This document shows, piece after piece, positions 23,348 to 31,779 of a DNA stretch of 64,000 bases. Within the stretch, counting starts at the first letter, position 1. Every line of letters begins with the position of its first letter. The position numbers were made by a program, and so were the translations under genes. This DNA is from a virus: the IMG/VR virus record IMGVR_UViG_3300009080_000001, positions 1 to 64,000 of that record; one strand, 5' to 3'. Below the pieces are notes generated by a model. It had not been told where the DNA came from, did no database searches, and saw only the letters and a list, made by a program, of their open reading frames with translations.

Positions 23348-23623
23348 ATGTTTTGGTTATATGAATTAAGTGATGAAATGACACAACGTGGTATGTTTGA
23401 AGTTGATGGTAATTATGATGCTGTTGGTTTTTTTCTATCAAGAAAACTTGTCACAAACTCATATATTAAAAACAATAAAATTACTTTAGAGGAAAACGGG
23501 TGGATTAAAAGAGATCTATTAAGTAAAAAGTTTTATTTAGTAGCAAATTGGGACGATAACTTTGAAAACTTTACATATGTAAATGTTACACAGATGGTTG
23601 AAAAAAATAAATGGATAATGTAA
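23348..23623 (+). CDS. Unknown protein, 91 aa
   Basis: AGGAGG before the ATG. Aromatic-rich soluble protein. First gene of the unit leading to the GHKL ATPase. No family recognised. Confidence 0.63.
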   Translation: MFWLYELSDEMTQRGMFEVDGNYDAVGFFLSRKLVTNSYIKNNKITLEENGWIKRDLLSKKFYLVANWDDNFENFTYVNVTQMVEKNKWIM

Positions 23624-23656
23624 ACTATATATAGGAATTAACGCAAGGAGCTAAAA

Positions 23657-25558
23657 ATGAAATTGACTACTGATAACAAAACTGAAGACTTTGGACACAA
23701 GAAATTTAAGTTCAAGATCGACGAGAAACATGCCTTTAAAGCTATATGGGCATTGATTAATCTATATAAGTATAAGATCCAAACTCCAGTTCAAGAGGTT
23801 ATATCGAACGCTAGGGATGCCCACAGAGAAGTAGGCAAGCCAGATCATACTTTTGATATAAAGGTAACAGATACAGAGTTTATCGTTAGAGACTACGGTA
23901 GTGGTATTGATCCAGTAAAGGCTGAGAATATTTTTTGCTCTATTGGCGAGAGTACTAAGACAGGCGATAACGGTCAGACAGGCGGATTCGGTATTGGTGC
24001 AAAAAGTCCTCTAGCATACACTAAACAGTTTGAAATGATTAGTTATGTAGACGGTACTAAGTATCATTACTTCATTGCTAAAAATGGTGAAATGTTAGAT
24101 ATGAACTTAATCAGCACAGAGAGTACTAAAGCTAAAAACGGTACTAAGGTTATTATCCCTATTAAACAAAATACAGGATACTACAGAAACGAGTCTGATA
24201 AAAAGAGTTTTATTAAAGCAGTTGATAGGTGTTGTTATTTTTGGGAAAATAGACCTAATTTTAACCACGAAATAGAGCCTCTAAAGCTGTTTAAAATAAA
24301 AGGTAAGTCTAACTATGCGTTTCATAATGCAAACATCGTAGACGGCAATCTCGTAGTTGTGGACGGTATCCCTTATAATGCTAATACTAATCAATGGAAC
24401 TATAGCGGAAGTAGAGTAGCATTTTTCAATACTGGGGACTTAAGGATTCATGAGACTAGAGAAAGATTAGCAGATAATCCAGACGATAGTGCTTATAATA
24501 TGGATAAAGTTAATGAAGCAATGGATTATATTAAAAACCATATGGACGTTAAACTTAATGATTATATTGATAAAGATAGTATCTTTAAAAGTCTTAAAGT
24601 ATTAAGTGATTTTGCTATACCTTTTAATTATAGACATGGTAACTATCGGTTTAAAAACAGATTCATTGAGCTAGAGGGGTATGGTAAAAAATTCACTGTA
24701 TATACTTCTAAATCAGGTGGTAGGTATCCATATAATTATAGATATAGAAAAGAAGATCAAAGTAGACTGAACTATAATGTCGAGGTATTTTATGATAATA
24801 CCGGAGATAGTGTTCAAAAAGTTAGTCGTAGAGTAAAAGGTTACTTAACACAATTTGTTGAGAATAAAGAGAATAAAACTGTATATGTTACTACTAATAA
24901 ACAGATAGCTAATATTTTCGGAGCAAAAGACTTAAGTACTTTAGAAGTGCCGAAAGTTAATAGAACTGGAGTTAAAAAACAAAATGAGCAGATAACTATT
25001 ACAGAATTATATTGTTATGGTCAGAGTAGAATATATAAAAAACTTGATGATATTGTTAGTAAGTATATTTATTTAGGATTTAAAGAAGATATTAGTGAAA
25101 CAATGAGATCTTTTTTAGATAGAAAAGGATATAGAGTCTGTAAACTTTCAAAAGATAATATTGAAAAAGTTACAGGGCATGGAAAATTTACAGAGTATCA
25201 TAATTTTGTTGAAAATTACAAATTGACTCAAGATGAAATAGACGGTATTTATTATTCAAGTATCAGGAGATATAACTTTAATGTAAATTTTACAGAGTTA
25301 CTTGACAGTAAAATAAAAAGATACAAAGAAATTGCAGATCAATATAAAAGATGCGACAGTTATGGTGTGCCAGTTTCTCTTTATACAAAAGAAGTTGAGG
25401 CTACTATAGAAAAAATAAGTGCTGAGAACGCTGAGATTATCCATATAAAGGATTATATTAGCGGAGAGTACCCTATGTTAGGTCACGGCAAAGACGTTAA
25501 TACGGAGTATATCAACGCCATTTACAGCTATAGGAAAAATTTACATGGTGAAAAATAA
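23657..25558 (+). CDS. GHKL (HSP90-like) ATPase, rIIA-like, 633 aa
   Basis: A Bergerat ATP-binding fold is clear in the N-terminus: VQEVISNARDAHRE (N box, about residue 41), VRDYGSGIDP (G1, about 75), TGGFGIGAKSPLAY (G2, about 107), and NGTKVIIPI (about 161). The rest (400+ residues) is unassigned and may be an effector domain. The architecture and length match T4 rIIA-type phage proteins, linked to escape from host exclusion systems. The exact mechanism here is unknown. AAGGAG precedes the ATG. Followed by a MoxR ATPase. Confidence 0.8.
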   Translation: MKLTTDNKTEDFGHKKFKFKIDEKHAFKAIWALINLYKYKIQTPVQEVISNARDAHREVGKPDHTFDIKVTDTEFIVRDYGSGIDPVKAENIFCSIGESTKTGDNGQTGGFGIGAKSPLAYTKQFEMISYVDGTKYHYFIAKNGEMLDMNLISTESTKAKNGTKVIIPIKQNTGYYRNESDKKSFIKAVDRCCYFWENRPNFNHEIEPLKLFKIKGKSNYAFHNANIVDGNLVVVDGIPYNANTNQWNYSGSRVAFFNTGDLRIHETRERLADNPDDSAYNMDKVNEAMDYIKNHMDVKLNDYIDKDSIFKSLKVLSDFAIPFNYRHGNYRFKNRFIELEGYGKKFTVYTSKSGGRYPYNYRYRKEDQSRLNYNVEVFYDNTGDSVQKVSRRVKGYLTQFVENKENKTVYVTTNKQIANIFGAKDLSTLEVPKVNRTGVKKQNEQITITELYCYGQSRIYKKLDDIVSKYIYLGFKEDISETMRSFLDRKGYRVCKLSKDNIEKVTGHGKFTEYHNFVENYKLTQDEIDGIYYSSIRRYNFNVNFTELLDSKIKRYKEIADQYKRCDSYGVPVSLYTKEVEATIEKISAENAEIIHIKDYISGEYPMLGHGKDVNTEYINAIYSYRKNLHGEK

Positions 25559-25590
25559 ATGTTGCGTAGAGTTAAAAAGTAGAGTATATT
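25534..25590 (+). promoter_or_regulatory. Degenerate operator and early promoter for MoxR unit
   Basis: Half-conserved operator AAAAATTTACA (25535-25545), then TTGCGT (25562-25567), 17 bases, TATATT (25585-25590). A near-palindromic GTTGTT...AACAAAC leader follows. Confidence 0.6.
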
Positions 25591-25636
25591 AATTATAGAA
25601 ACTAAGTTGTTCTTAACAAACAGGAGGATAGAACAT

Positions 25637-26818
25637 ATGAAACTAACACAAATACCACAAGCCGCAAAGGTTTGTTTCAAGAGTAAAGCAGCTACATTAT
25701 GCCTAGTAGGAGTATCTGGATCTGGTAAGACAAGTATCTGGGGACAAACTTATAAGGAACTAGGATTTGAAAATTATATTATCCTAAGACCTGCATTACT
25801 AGCTGATGCAGCAGATTTAATCGGTCTACCTGACTTTGAGATTATCGAGAAAGGTGGTAAGGCAGTTAAGACTACTGCATTTATGCGACCTAAATGGCTA
25901 CCTTTTGAAGGTGATAATTGTTTGATTGTTATTGATGAGATTAACAGAGCAACTAAGGACGTATCAAACGCATTGTTTGGACTGATTGAGTCGGAAGCCC
26001 CATTCATTGGTGAGTATAAACTTCCCGAAGGTTGTAAGGTAGTAGCAACGTGTAATCCGCCTACGGATAACTATGCAGGAGTACTAGACTTTGCAGATAG
26101 TGCATGGAGTTCAAGACTTAACTTTGTTAAGGTTGCACCAAGCTTAGAAACGTATACAAACTACGGTAGAGCTTCGGAAACTGTTAGTAACGTGATGTTA
26201 GACTTCCTAAATAAGAATGAAACTTTCTTTGGAACTAGCGGAGACTTTGATACTGATATGTTTTTTACAGACGATAGTGAAGTTAAAGAGACTAATACAA
26301 GATCATTCTCAAAGGCATCGGCTATTCACGATACTGCTAAAGAGTTAGGCGTTGATAGAAATGTTACTTTTGAGTTAATAAAAGGAGTCGTTGGTACGGA
26401 ATTTGCAACAGCATTTTTAAACTTTGCTGATACTTATAGTAATATCGTAACAGTTGATGATCTACTTACAGATCCAGAGGCGCATACTAGATTCGATTAT
26501 ACGGCTCTCAGTGGTATCGCTAAGGTACTTCAAGACCTTAAGCATAAGTTAGGTAAGGGCGAAGTTGAAGAGGCTCAGATCCCGAATATAGCCCCTTTCC
26601 TTAAGCAGATCCCATTAGATACTCTTAAGGGATTTGTAGTGTACTTAGTAAAGGAAAATAAGGACGAGAATGGTGCTTTAATGACGACATTCGCAGAAGC
26701 TTTAATTGACGATGATGAGATTAACGAGAAGTTAGACCTAGTTATGTCAGATGAAAGTACTGAGGAGCTTATTGATTCTGACGAATCTGGAGAGGAGTCT
26801 GAAAATGAAGATAACTAA
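25637..26818 (+). CDS. MoxR-type AAA+ ATPase, 393 aa
   Basis: Start chosen at 25637, 9 bases after AGGAGG. Walker A GVSGSGKTS (about residue 31), Walker B CLIVIDEINRATKDV (about 93), sensor 1 VVATCNPPTDNY (about 137), arginine-finger region DSAWSSRLNFV, and a strongly acidic C-terminal tail. MoxR ATPases typically remodel targets together with a VWA-domain protein, and such a protein lies 0.9 kb downstream (27729), so the two are predicted to act as a chaperone pair. Confidence 0.85.
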   Translation: MKLTQIPQAAKVCFKSKAATLCLVGVSGSGKTSIWGQTYKELGFENYIILRPALLADAADLIGLPDFEIIEKGGKAVKTTAFMRPKWLPFEGDNCLIVIDEINRATKDVSNALFGLIESEAPFIGEYKLPEGCKVVATCNPPTDNYAGVLDFADSAWSSRLNFVKVAPSLETYTNYGRASETVSNVMLDFLNKNETFFGTSGDFDTDMFFTDDSEVKETNTRSFSKASAIHDTAKELGVDRNVTFELIKGVVGTEFATAFLNFADTYSNIVTVDDLLTDPEAHTRFDYTALSGIAKVLQDLKHKLGKGEVEEAQIPNIAPFLKQIPLDTLKGFVVYLVKENKDENGALMTTFAEALIDDDEINEKLDLVMSDESTEELIDSDESGEESENEDN

Positions 26819-27053
26819 GACTGTAAATATTACACGGTATAACCATAATCGAAAGTTATATGCTAAAAAAGGTGAGATAAGTGATAATGGTCATTATGTA
26901 TCATTATCTGACTTAGAAGTTGAGATTAAGAAAGGTAATACAATAAACGTAACAGATGAGTTTGGAAATAATATGACTAACAAAGTACTACAAGGTATTG
27001 TTAGTAAAATGCAATTGAGTGACAGTGAGTTAGTGAAGTTAATTAAAGGTTAA
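26805..27053 (+). CDS. PhaR-like DNA-binding domain protein, 82 aa
   Basis: AGAGGAG upstream. It overlaps the end of the MoxR gene in another frame. The sequence ITRYNHNRKLYAK...GHYVSLSDLEVEIKKGNTINVTDEFGNNMTNKVLQGIV follows the N-terminal DNA-binding domain of PHA-synthesis regulators (typical pattern I.rY.nRkLYdt..s.YVtL.dla.lv..G..f.V.D..tgeDiT..vL.qii). Probably a DNA-binding regulator, and its location inside the MoxR-VWA unit is unusual. Confidence 0.75.
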   Translation: MKITKTVNITRYNHNRKLYAKKGEISDNGHYVSLSDLEVEIKKGNTINVTDEFGNNMTNKVLQGIVSKMQLSDSELVKLIKG

Positions 27054-27128
27054 TTCCTAGACCTAGCACAAGTCTTAAAACTGAATTTAGTCCAGTGACC
27101 AGACCGACGATAAACAGAGGAATTTCTT

Positions 27129-27647
27129 ATGGGAGCTACGTTATTGGTCAATCCTGAGTATGATTTGAAACTGCTCTTTTTGGAGATAAAAATGAAATAT
27201 AACAGCATGAAAAAACAAGCATTTAAAGATTGGAAACGAGGTACTAAAACTCCGCAATGGGCAAAGATAAATAAAAGGAAAAGAATATATGAACCAGAAT
27301 ATTACACAACCCTGAATAATTTACAGGGTACGTTGAATTTCCTTGACCATAAGTTTGATAAATGTAATTTAGAGAATCTTGGTAATTATATTTATGAGAT
27401 AAAAGATATTATAAAACCTAGACATATAGATAAAGAAGATTATTCAATGCAATATCAGATATATAATAGTGGTATATGGAATGTTTTTAGTAGTTACTAT
27501 AAGGACAAGACAGGTTACGGAGTACACTGGAAATTAGAGGAAGTTAACTATTCAAGATTAGCTGAGAAAATGTATAAGATAACAGAGAAAAATAAGTTAA
27601 AATGTTTAGGAGGAGTAAGGTGGTTAGTGTGGGTAAAAATTACATAG
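27129..27647 (+). CDS. Unknown protein with degenerate TRLARK end, 172 aa
   Basis: Two start choices: 27129 (GAGGA upstream) or 27192 (GGAG 6 bases upstream, giving 151 aa). Basic, aromatic-rich. The C-terminal part reads NYSRLAEKMYK...GGVRWLVWV, a weak form of the TRLARK module. Unknown function. Confidence 0.62.
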   Translation: MGATLLVNPEYDLKLLFLEIKMKYNSMKKQAFKDWKRGTKTPQWAKINKRKRIYEPEYYTTLNNLQGTLNFLDHKFDKCNLENLGNYIYEIKDIIKPRHIDKEDYSMQYQIYNSGIWNVFSSYYKDKTGYGVHWKLEEVNYSRLAEKMYKITEKNKLKCLGGVRWLVWVKIT

Positions 27648-27674
27648 TGGTTGACAAATGATTTGCGTTATACT
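27633..27674 (+). promoter_or_regulatory. Operator and promoter for VWA gene
   Basis: GTAA-AAA-TTAC (27633-27643), 7 bases, TTGACA (27651-27656). The -10 is uncertain: TATACT at 27669-27674 has a short 12-base spacer, while the 17-base position gives TGTTAC. The promoter may need an activator. Confidence 0.5.
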
Positions 27675-27728
27675 GTTACCTGTGTTATTATTAATTGTAC
27701 TTAAGTTATCGTATGGAGGATAAATAAA

Positions 27729-28976
27729 ATGAGTGAAGAAAAGAAACAACCAACAGCATTAGAAGTAGCACAAGGTAGAACTAGAATCGAGTTATTACTT
27801 ACGAAGTTATATAACCACCCGACAGATAGATTCTATGCACATTTATTCTTCCATGTAGATAGAAGAGTAGATAACGCAACGTGTCCAACAATGGGAGTTG
27901 GCATGAAAGGCGGAAGGATTCAGATGGTATATAATACTGAGTTCATTAAGCAATATAGTGACGAGGTTATTACTGAGATTCTTAAGCATGAATGTATGCA
28001 CCTTATTAACGATCATATTAGTAGAGGTAGAGGTGCTAAAGAGAAGAATATGACTAAGCACAAGATGGAAAATATTGCCCAAGATTGTGCTATTAATCAA
28101 TCGTTAAATGGTGCAATTATCAAGGAAATTGGTGGTGTAGATTTAGATAGCTTTAGGAAGCTCTTAACGCATCAACCAGAGGACTTTATACTTGAGGCAG
28201 GTATGACCTCAGATTATTATTATAAGCTCTTAGAACAGGAAAAGCAGGATCGTGAGGATGCAGGAGAAGGCGACCAAGAGCAAGGTGAAGGATCACTAGG
28301 TCAACAGCTAGGTGACTTAGAAATGGACGATCATGGTCAATTTGGAGAAATGGACGCATTAGATCAAGCTATGTTAGACGAAAAGATTAAGCAAGCTGCT
28401 GAGGACGCTAGAGCTAGTGGAGCAGGAAACCTACCAAGTGAAGTAGAGGAAATGTTAAAGCTTAGAAAGAAACCTAAAGAGAATTGGAAGAGGTTACTTA
28501 GACAATTTATTGGTGGTGGTGTTAGGTCTGATAAAAAGAAAACAAGAAGTAAACGTAATAGACGTTACGGGATTAAGTTTTCAGGAAACAAAAAGGACTA
28601 TGTTGCAAGGATATTAGTAGTACTAGATACATCAGGAAGTATGTACGGTGATAGAACTGACAAGGTACTGAATGAAATTTACGGTATCTGGAAAGCTAAC
28701 CCATCAACTAAGCTCGACATTGTTGAGTGTGATGCTCAGATCCAAGACGTATTTGAGTACGATGGTAAGGACAAATTTGCCATTACAGGGCGTGGAGGAA
28801 CTAACATGACTCCTGCATTAGAGTATGCTGATAAACACAAGTACGACGGTGTTATAATGCTTACAGACGGTGAATTTTGGGAGACTTTCAAGAATCATAA
28901 GACTCCTAGTTTATGGGTAATTGCAGGTAATCCAAGTTATACGTCGCCAATTGGTAAGACGGTACATTTAAAGTAG
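27729..28976 (+). CDS. VWA-domain protein with HExxH metallopeptidase-like domain (DUF2201 type), 415 aa
   Basis: N-terminal zinc-protease-like motif ILKHECMHLINDH (about residue 86) and NIAQDCAINQ. Acidic Gln/Glu/Gly linker (about 178-220). C-terminal VWA-like domain with a complete MIDAS: VVLDTSGSM (about 300), GGTNMTPAL (about 357), MLTDGEF (about 379). This two-domain arrangement is the DUF2201/VWA-like family, usually paired with MoxR ATPases as here. Whether the peptidase is active is unknown. AGGA lies about 9 bases before the ATG. Confidence 0.85.
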   Translation: MSEEKKQPTALEVAQGRTRIELLLTKLYNHPTDRFYAHLFFHVDRRVDNATCPTMGVGMKGGRIQMVYNTEFIKQYSDEVITEILKHECMHLINDHISRGRGAKEKNMTKHKMENIAQDCAINQSLNGAIIKEIGGVDLDSFRKLLTHQPEDFILEAGMTSDYYYKLLEQEKQDREDAGEGDQEQGEGSLGQQLGDLEMDDHGQFGEMDALDQAMLDEKIKQAAEDARASGAGNLPSEVEEMLKLRKKPKENWKRLLRQFIGGGVRSDKKKTRSKRNRRYGIKFSGNKKDYVARILVVLDTSGSMYGDRTDKVLNEIYGIWKANPSTKLDIVECDAQIQDVFEYDGKDKFAITGRGGTNMTPALEYADKHKYDGVIMLTDGEFWETFKNHKTPSLWVIAGNPSYTSPIGKTVHLK

Positions 28977-28985
28977 GAGGTAATT

Positions 28986-29321
28986 ATGGACGATATTAAA
29001 GTAGGAGATTATTTTAAAGACAGTAGTGGGTGTTATTTTGAAATAGCAGGGTATTTCAAAGATAGCGAGGATAAAAATATATACGTAATAAAGTTAGATG
29101 ATTATATTGAAGGGGTTCCTTTAAAAAGACTTATTTCAGACTACGGATTTAAAAAACAAATTAATGCTCTTAATTTAGACGATAAATATAGCTATCATTA
29201 TATGCCAAAACAATCAGATTGGACATTAGCATATGACAAAGTTAAAGATACAAGACTAGCAAGGAAAATGTGTAAGAAAATATACAAAGAAGAGGACGGT
29301 TGGTTATATGTCAAAATTTAA
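28986..29321 (+). CDS. VGD-TRLARK protein, 111 aa
   Basis: AGGAGG before the ATG. N-terminal small beta domain opening DDIKVGDYFKD (KOW/SH3-like by pattern) and C-terminal module VKDTRLARKM...EEDGWLYVKI. It starts a run of tandem paralogues. Its WLYV codons contain the start of the next gene. Confidence 0.72.
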   Translation: MDDIKVGDYFKDSSGCYFEIAGYFKDSEDKNIYVIKLDDYIEGVPLKRLISDYGFKKQINALNLDDKYSYHYMPKQSDWTLAYDKVKDTRLARKMCKKIYKEEDGWLYVKI

Positions 29322-29607
29322 AGTTGGTGATGTAGTTACTTTACGAAAAGATAGTAAATATTACAAACATAACGATTTGTATGCTCATATATGTGATAAA
29401 GGATCTGGTACTATACTCGAAATCTATGACGATTATACCACACACATTTATGGGATAAAATGGAATAGTATGCCAGAAGGTGAACATGGGTATACTGACT
29501 GTTCGTTAAGAGAAGTTGATATAGAAATAAAATATAAATATACAAGACTAGCAGAGAAAGTCTACCCAAAAGGATATAAAGATGGTAAATGGTGGGTGTT
29601 ATGTTAA
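29308..29607 (+). CDS. VGD-TRLARK protein, 99 aa
   Basis: SKFKVGDVVTLRK beta-domain start and C-terminal YKYTRLAEKVYPKG...GKWWVL. It belongs to a sub-group (with 31367 and 55041) ending YTRLAEK..PKG...WW. Overlaps both neighbours. Confidence 0.72.
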   Translation: MSKFKVGDVVTLRKDSKYYKHNDLYAHICDKGSGTILEIYDDYTTHIYGIKWNSMPEGEHGYTDCSLREVDIEIKYKYTRLAEKVYPKGYKDGKWWVLC

Positions 29608-29876
29608 AAGTTGAGGATTTAAGAGTTGGTGATATATTAGTAAACTCCTCTATTAAATATAGGATAGAAAGTATATCTGAAAAAGGATTTGTGCTATATT
29701 CGTATAGATATTCAGCTAGTCTTGAAAATGAGATATCTGTAAGTCATATGGGAAGGACTATGAGAAACGGACACACTATATTACTATTTACAATAGTAAA
29801 TAACACTAAACTAGCCCGTAAACTATACCCAAAAGCAGAGGTACTTGAAAACGGTAAATTAAGGATTAGAGGATGA
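29601..29876 (+). CDS. VGD-TRLARK protein, 91 aa
   Basis: Start at 29601 gives LKVEDLRVGDILVNSS at the N-terminus. C-terminal VNNTKLARKLYPKA...NGKLRI. Overlaps neighbours. Function unknown. Confidence 0.68.
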   Translation: MLKVEDLRVGDILVNSSIKYRIESISEKGFVLYSYRYSASLENEISVSHMGRTMRNGHTILLFTIVNNTKLARKLYPKAEVLENGKLRIRG

Positions 29877-30073
29877 GTTGGTTATTAATGTTAGTATTAC
29901 TAGCTTCGATATTTTCTTGGGTATTAACACATAGATATCAAGAAGAAATAGACGAGCTTAAAAAGAAACATAATTCAGAGATTGACGATTATCAGGATCA
30001 GATATATGATACTATGAATGAGATTGTTGAACTTGAGACTAAGATTAAAGATTTAAAAAGGAGGAAGTATTGA
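29873..30073 (+). CDS. Single-pass membrane coiled-coil protein, 66 aa
   Basis: N-terminal membrane helix (WLLMLVLLASIFSWVL) and a long charged coiled coil. The topology is that of an inner-membrane spanin (Rz-like), and a small lipoprotein lies at 30479. The pairing is plausible but not proven. Confidence 0.6.
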   Translation: MSWLLMLVLLASIFSWVLTHRYQEEIDELKKKHNSEIDDYQDQIYDTMNEIVELETKIKDLKRRKY

Positions 30074-30360
30074 AAAAAGTATATTACTATTGTACTTGTA
30101 ATAAACAGGCTAAAGGAAACGGTGCAGAGGGCTTTAGAGAGGTTTTAGTAGACAATGAAGGCATATGCTTAGACTGTGGGTACTACGCTATGGTACTGCC
30201 TAGAACGGCTAGGAATAGGATGGAAATGTACTCTATATTAAGAATTGATAAACAAAGTGAGGAGAATCATTATCTAGGTGAGAGTTTGGTAGAGACTATT
30301 AGAGGTAAACAAGAGAATTTAGAGTATAAAGGAATAAAGCCCAACAGTAAAAACTTATAG
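30070..30360 (+). CDS. Zinc-ribbon-like small protein, 96 aa
   Basis: Probable TTG start 6 bases after AGGAGG. CTC (residues 8-10) and CLDCGYYAM (about 33-40) could form a zinc site. Unknown function. Confidence 0.62.
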   Translation: MKKVYYYCTCNKQAKGNGAEGFREVLVDNEGICLDCGYYAMVLPRTARNRMEMYSILRIDKQSEENHYLGESLVETIRGKQENLEYKGIKPNSKNL

Positions 30361-30368
30361 GGGAGAAT

Positions 30369-30482
30369 GTGTCACAAAAAGAAAAGATAAAGTTTGCTAT
30401 CTGGTTACACAACAAGTTAATTGATAGGTACCCAGAGATATTTAAAAACATGAAAAAACAATATGAAAAGGAGAAAAAATGA
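30369..30482 (+). CDS. Small basic protein, 37 aa
   Basis: GTG start behind GGGGAG. Basic helix (FKNMKKQYEKEKK). TGA overlaps the lipoprotein ATG. Confidence 0.48.
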   Translation: MSQKEKIKFAIWLHNKLIDRYPEIFKNMKKQYEKEKK

Positions 30483-30688
30483 AGCAGATATTACTAGTAC
30501 TAATGATGATAGGATTTACAGCGTGTTCAGGATTACCTGTAAAGCGTGGTGGTAGTACCTCTATAGACCGCACAGAGCGTTGTGTGTTAAGGTTGGTAGA
30601 GAATAATGGGATTAGTGCGTCAGAGGCAGAGAAGGTATGTTCTAGGATATTTAGACGTAATTATGATACAATTGGGATTAAGAGGTAA
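30479..30688 (+). CDS. Small lipoprotein, 69 aa
   Basis: Signal MKQILLVLMMIGFTAC with lipobox FTAC (Cys 16), then a short mature domain with two Cys. AAAAGGAG upstream. Size fits an outer-membrane spanin subunit (Rz1-like) or another envelope lipoprotein. Confidence 0.65.
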   Translation: MKQILLVLMMIGFTACSGLPVKRGGSTSIDRTERCVLRLVENNGISASEAEKVCSRIFRRNYDTIGIKR

Positions 30689-30930
30689 TGTTAAAAGTCG
30701 GAGATTATGTTTCTATTAAACAGGGTAAAAATCTAAAAGGCGATAAAGTTGGTGTATTTAGAAAAGTTACTGAATATATTGGTAAGTATGATTTATATAA
30801 AATAGAAGGTACTGAAGGTTATCCTTATTTTGAAGACGAGTTAGACGTTTATACTAGAGTTAAGAATACAAGACTTGCAAGGAAAATGTATCCAAAAGCA
30901 GTTGAAGAAAATGGTTGGTTGTATATATGA
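30688..30930 (+). CDS. VGD-TRLARK protein, 80 aa
   Basis: LKVGDYVSIKQGK start and C-terminal VKNTRLARKMYPKA...NGWLYI. The last codons overlap the deaminase start. One of the shortest complete examples of the architecture. Confidence 0.72.
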   Translation: MLKVGDYVSIKQGKNLKGDKVGVFRKVTEYIGKYDLYKIEGTEGYPYFEDELDVYTRVKNTRLARKMYPKAVEENGWLYI

Positions 30931-31370
30931 AGTACTATAAACTACAAAACTATATGAAACAAGCTGAGGTAATAGCTAAGAACTCTCCAGATACACAGAA
31001 ACAAGTAGGAGCAGTACTAGTTAAGATAGATGGCGGAGAAGTTATAGCACAAGGTTATAACGGATACGTAAGGAATACTATGACAGCATTGCCTACGACT
31101 AGACCAAAGAAGTATGAGTACATGATACATGCGGAAGAGAACGTGATATTAAACTGTGCTAGAAATGGCATTAGTACTAAAGACTGTTATTTAGTTTGCA
31201 CTTTAAGTCCATGTAAATCATGTATGAGGAGAATGAAGCAAGCAGGAATTTCAACTATTTACTTTAAAGAGAAGTACAAAGACTTCGAAGATCAGCTAAC
31301 TATGAAAGATTTACAAATAGAGTTGACGCAGGTGAAGGATTACTATAGAATAAAGTTGGAGGTTAAATGA
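30927..31370 (+). CDS. dCMP/cytidine deaminase-like protein, 147 aa
   Basis: Zinc-dependent deaminase motifs are intact: HAEENVI (about residue 70) and PCKSCM (about 95), plus KQVGAVLVKIDG near 26. It probably converts dCMP to dUMP for thymidylate supply, as in many phages. Translational overlap with both TRLARK neighbours. Confidence 0.88.
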   Translation: MKYYKLQNYMKQAEVIAKNSPDTQKQVGAVLVKIDGGEVIAQGYNGYVRNTMTALPTTRPKKYEYMIHAEENVILNCARNGISTKDCYLVCTLSPCKSCMRRMKQAGISTIYFKEKYKDFEDQLTMKDLQIELTQVKDYYRIKLEVK

Positions 31371-31663
31371 AATTTAAAGTTGGTGATAAGGTTAAGTTTA
31401 AAGACAAACCGTATTTATTTAAAATACTAATGGAAGATACTTATGGATTTTTACTAGAGGATCTTGATGTTTCACCAGATTGTTGGAAGTTATCGAATAG
31501 TTCTGTATGGACACATGAACATAGTATAAAAGCAGGAACTATGATATATAATGAGTACGGACAATCCAGTGATCTAGAACTAGCAAAATACAAATATACA
31601 AGATTAGCAGAGAAGTTATTCCCGAAAGGACATAAAGAAGGTGATTGGTGGATATTAGATTAA
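31367..31663 (+). CDS. VGD-TRLARK protein, 98 aa
   Basis: KFKVGDKVKFKDK start. C-terminal YKYTRLAEKLFPKG...GDWWIL, same subgroup as 29308 and 55041. Overlaps the next small gene by 16 bases. Confidence 0.72.
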   Translation: MKFKVGDKVKFKDKPYLFKILMEDTYGFLLEDLDVSPDCWKLSNSSVWTHEHSIKAGTMIYNEYGQSSDLELAKYKYTRLAEKLFPKGHKEGDWWILD

Positions 31664-31779
31664 GCAAGAGTACAGAATATAACAAAGACTATGGTATTAT
31701 AGTACATAATCACTTTAGAGAGTTTGTGGTTAGAGTTAGCTTTGGTGTTTATAATTGGAGAATAGTGTGGAAGAAGTAA
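31648..31779 (+). CDS. Small basic protein, 43 aa
   Basis: GTG at 31648 with GAAGG upstream, running through otherwise unfilled space to TAA 31779. Beta-like (GIIVHNHFREFVVRVSFGVYNWRIV). Unknown. Confidence 0.42.
   Translation: MDIRLSKSTEYNKDYGIIVHNHFREFVVRVSFGVYNWRIVWKK

Noticed and set aside
26820-26834. TGTAAATATTACA-like operator inside the PhaR-like gene
   Set aside because: It falls within codons for the conserved TVNITRY segment and has no following promoter, so it is probably coincidental.
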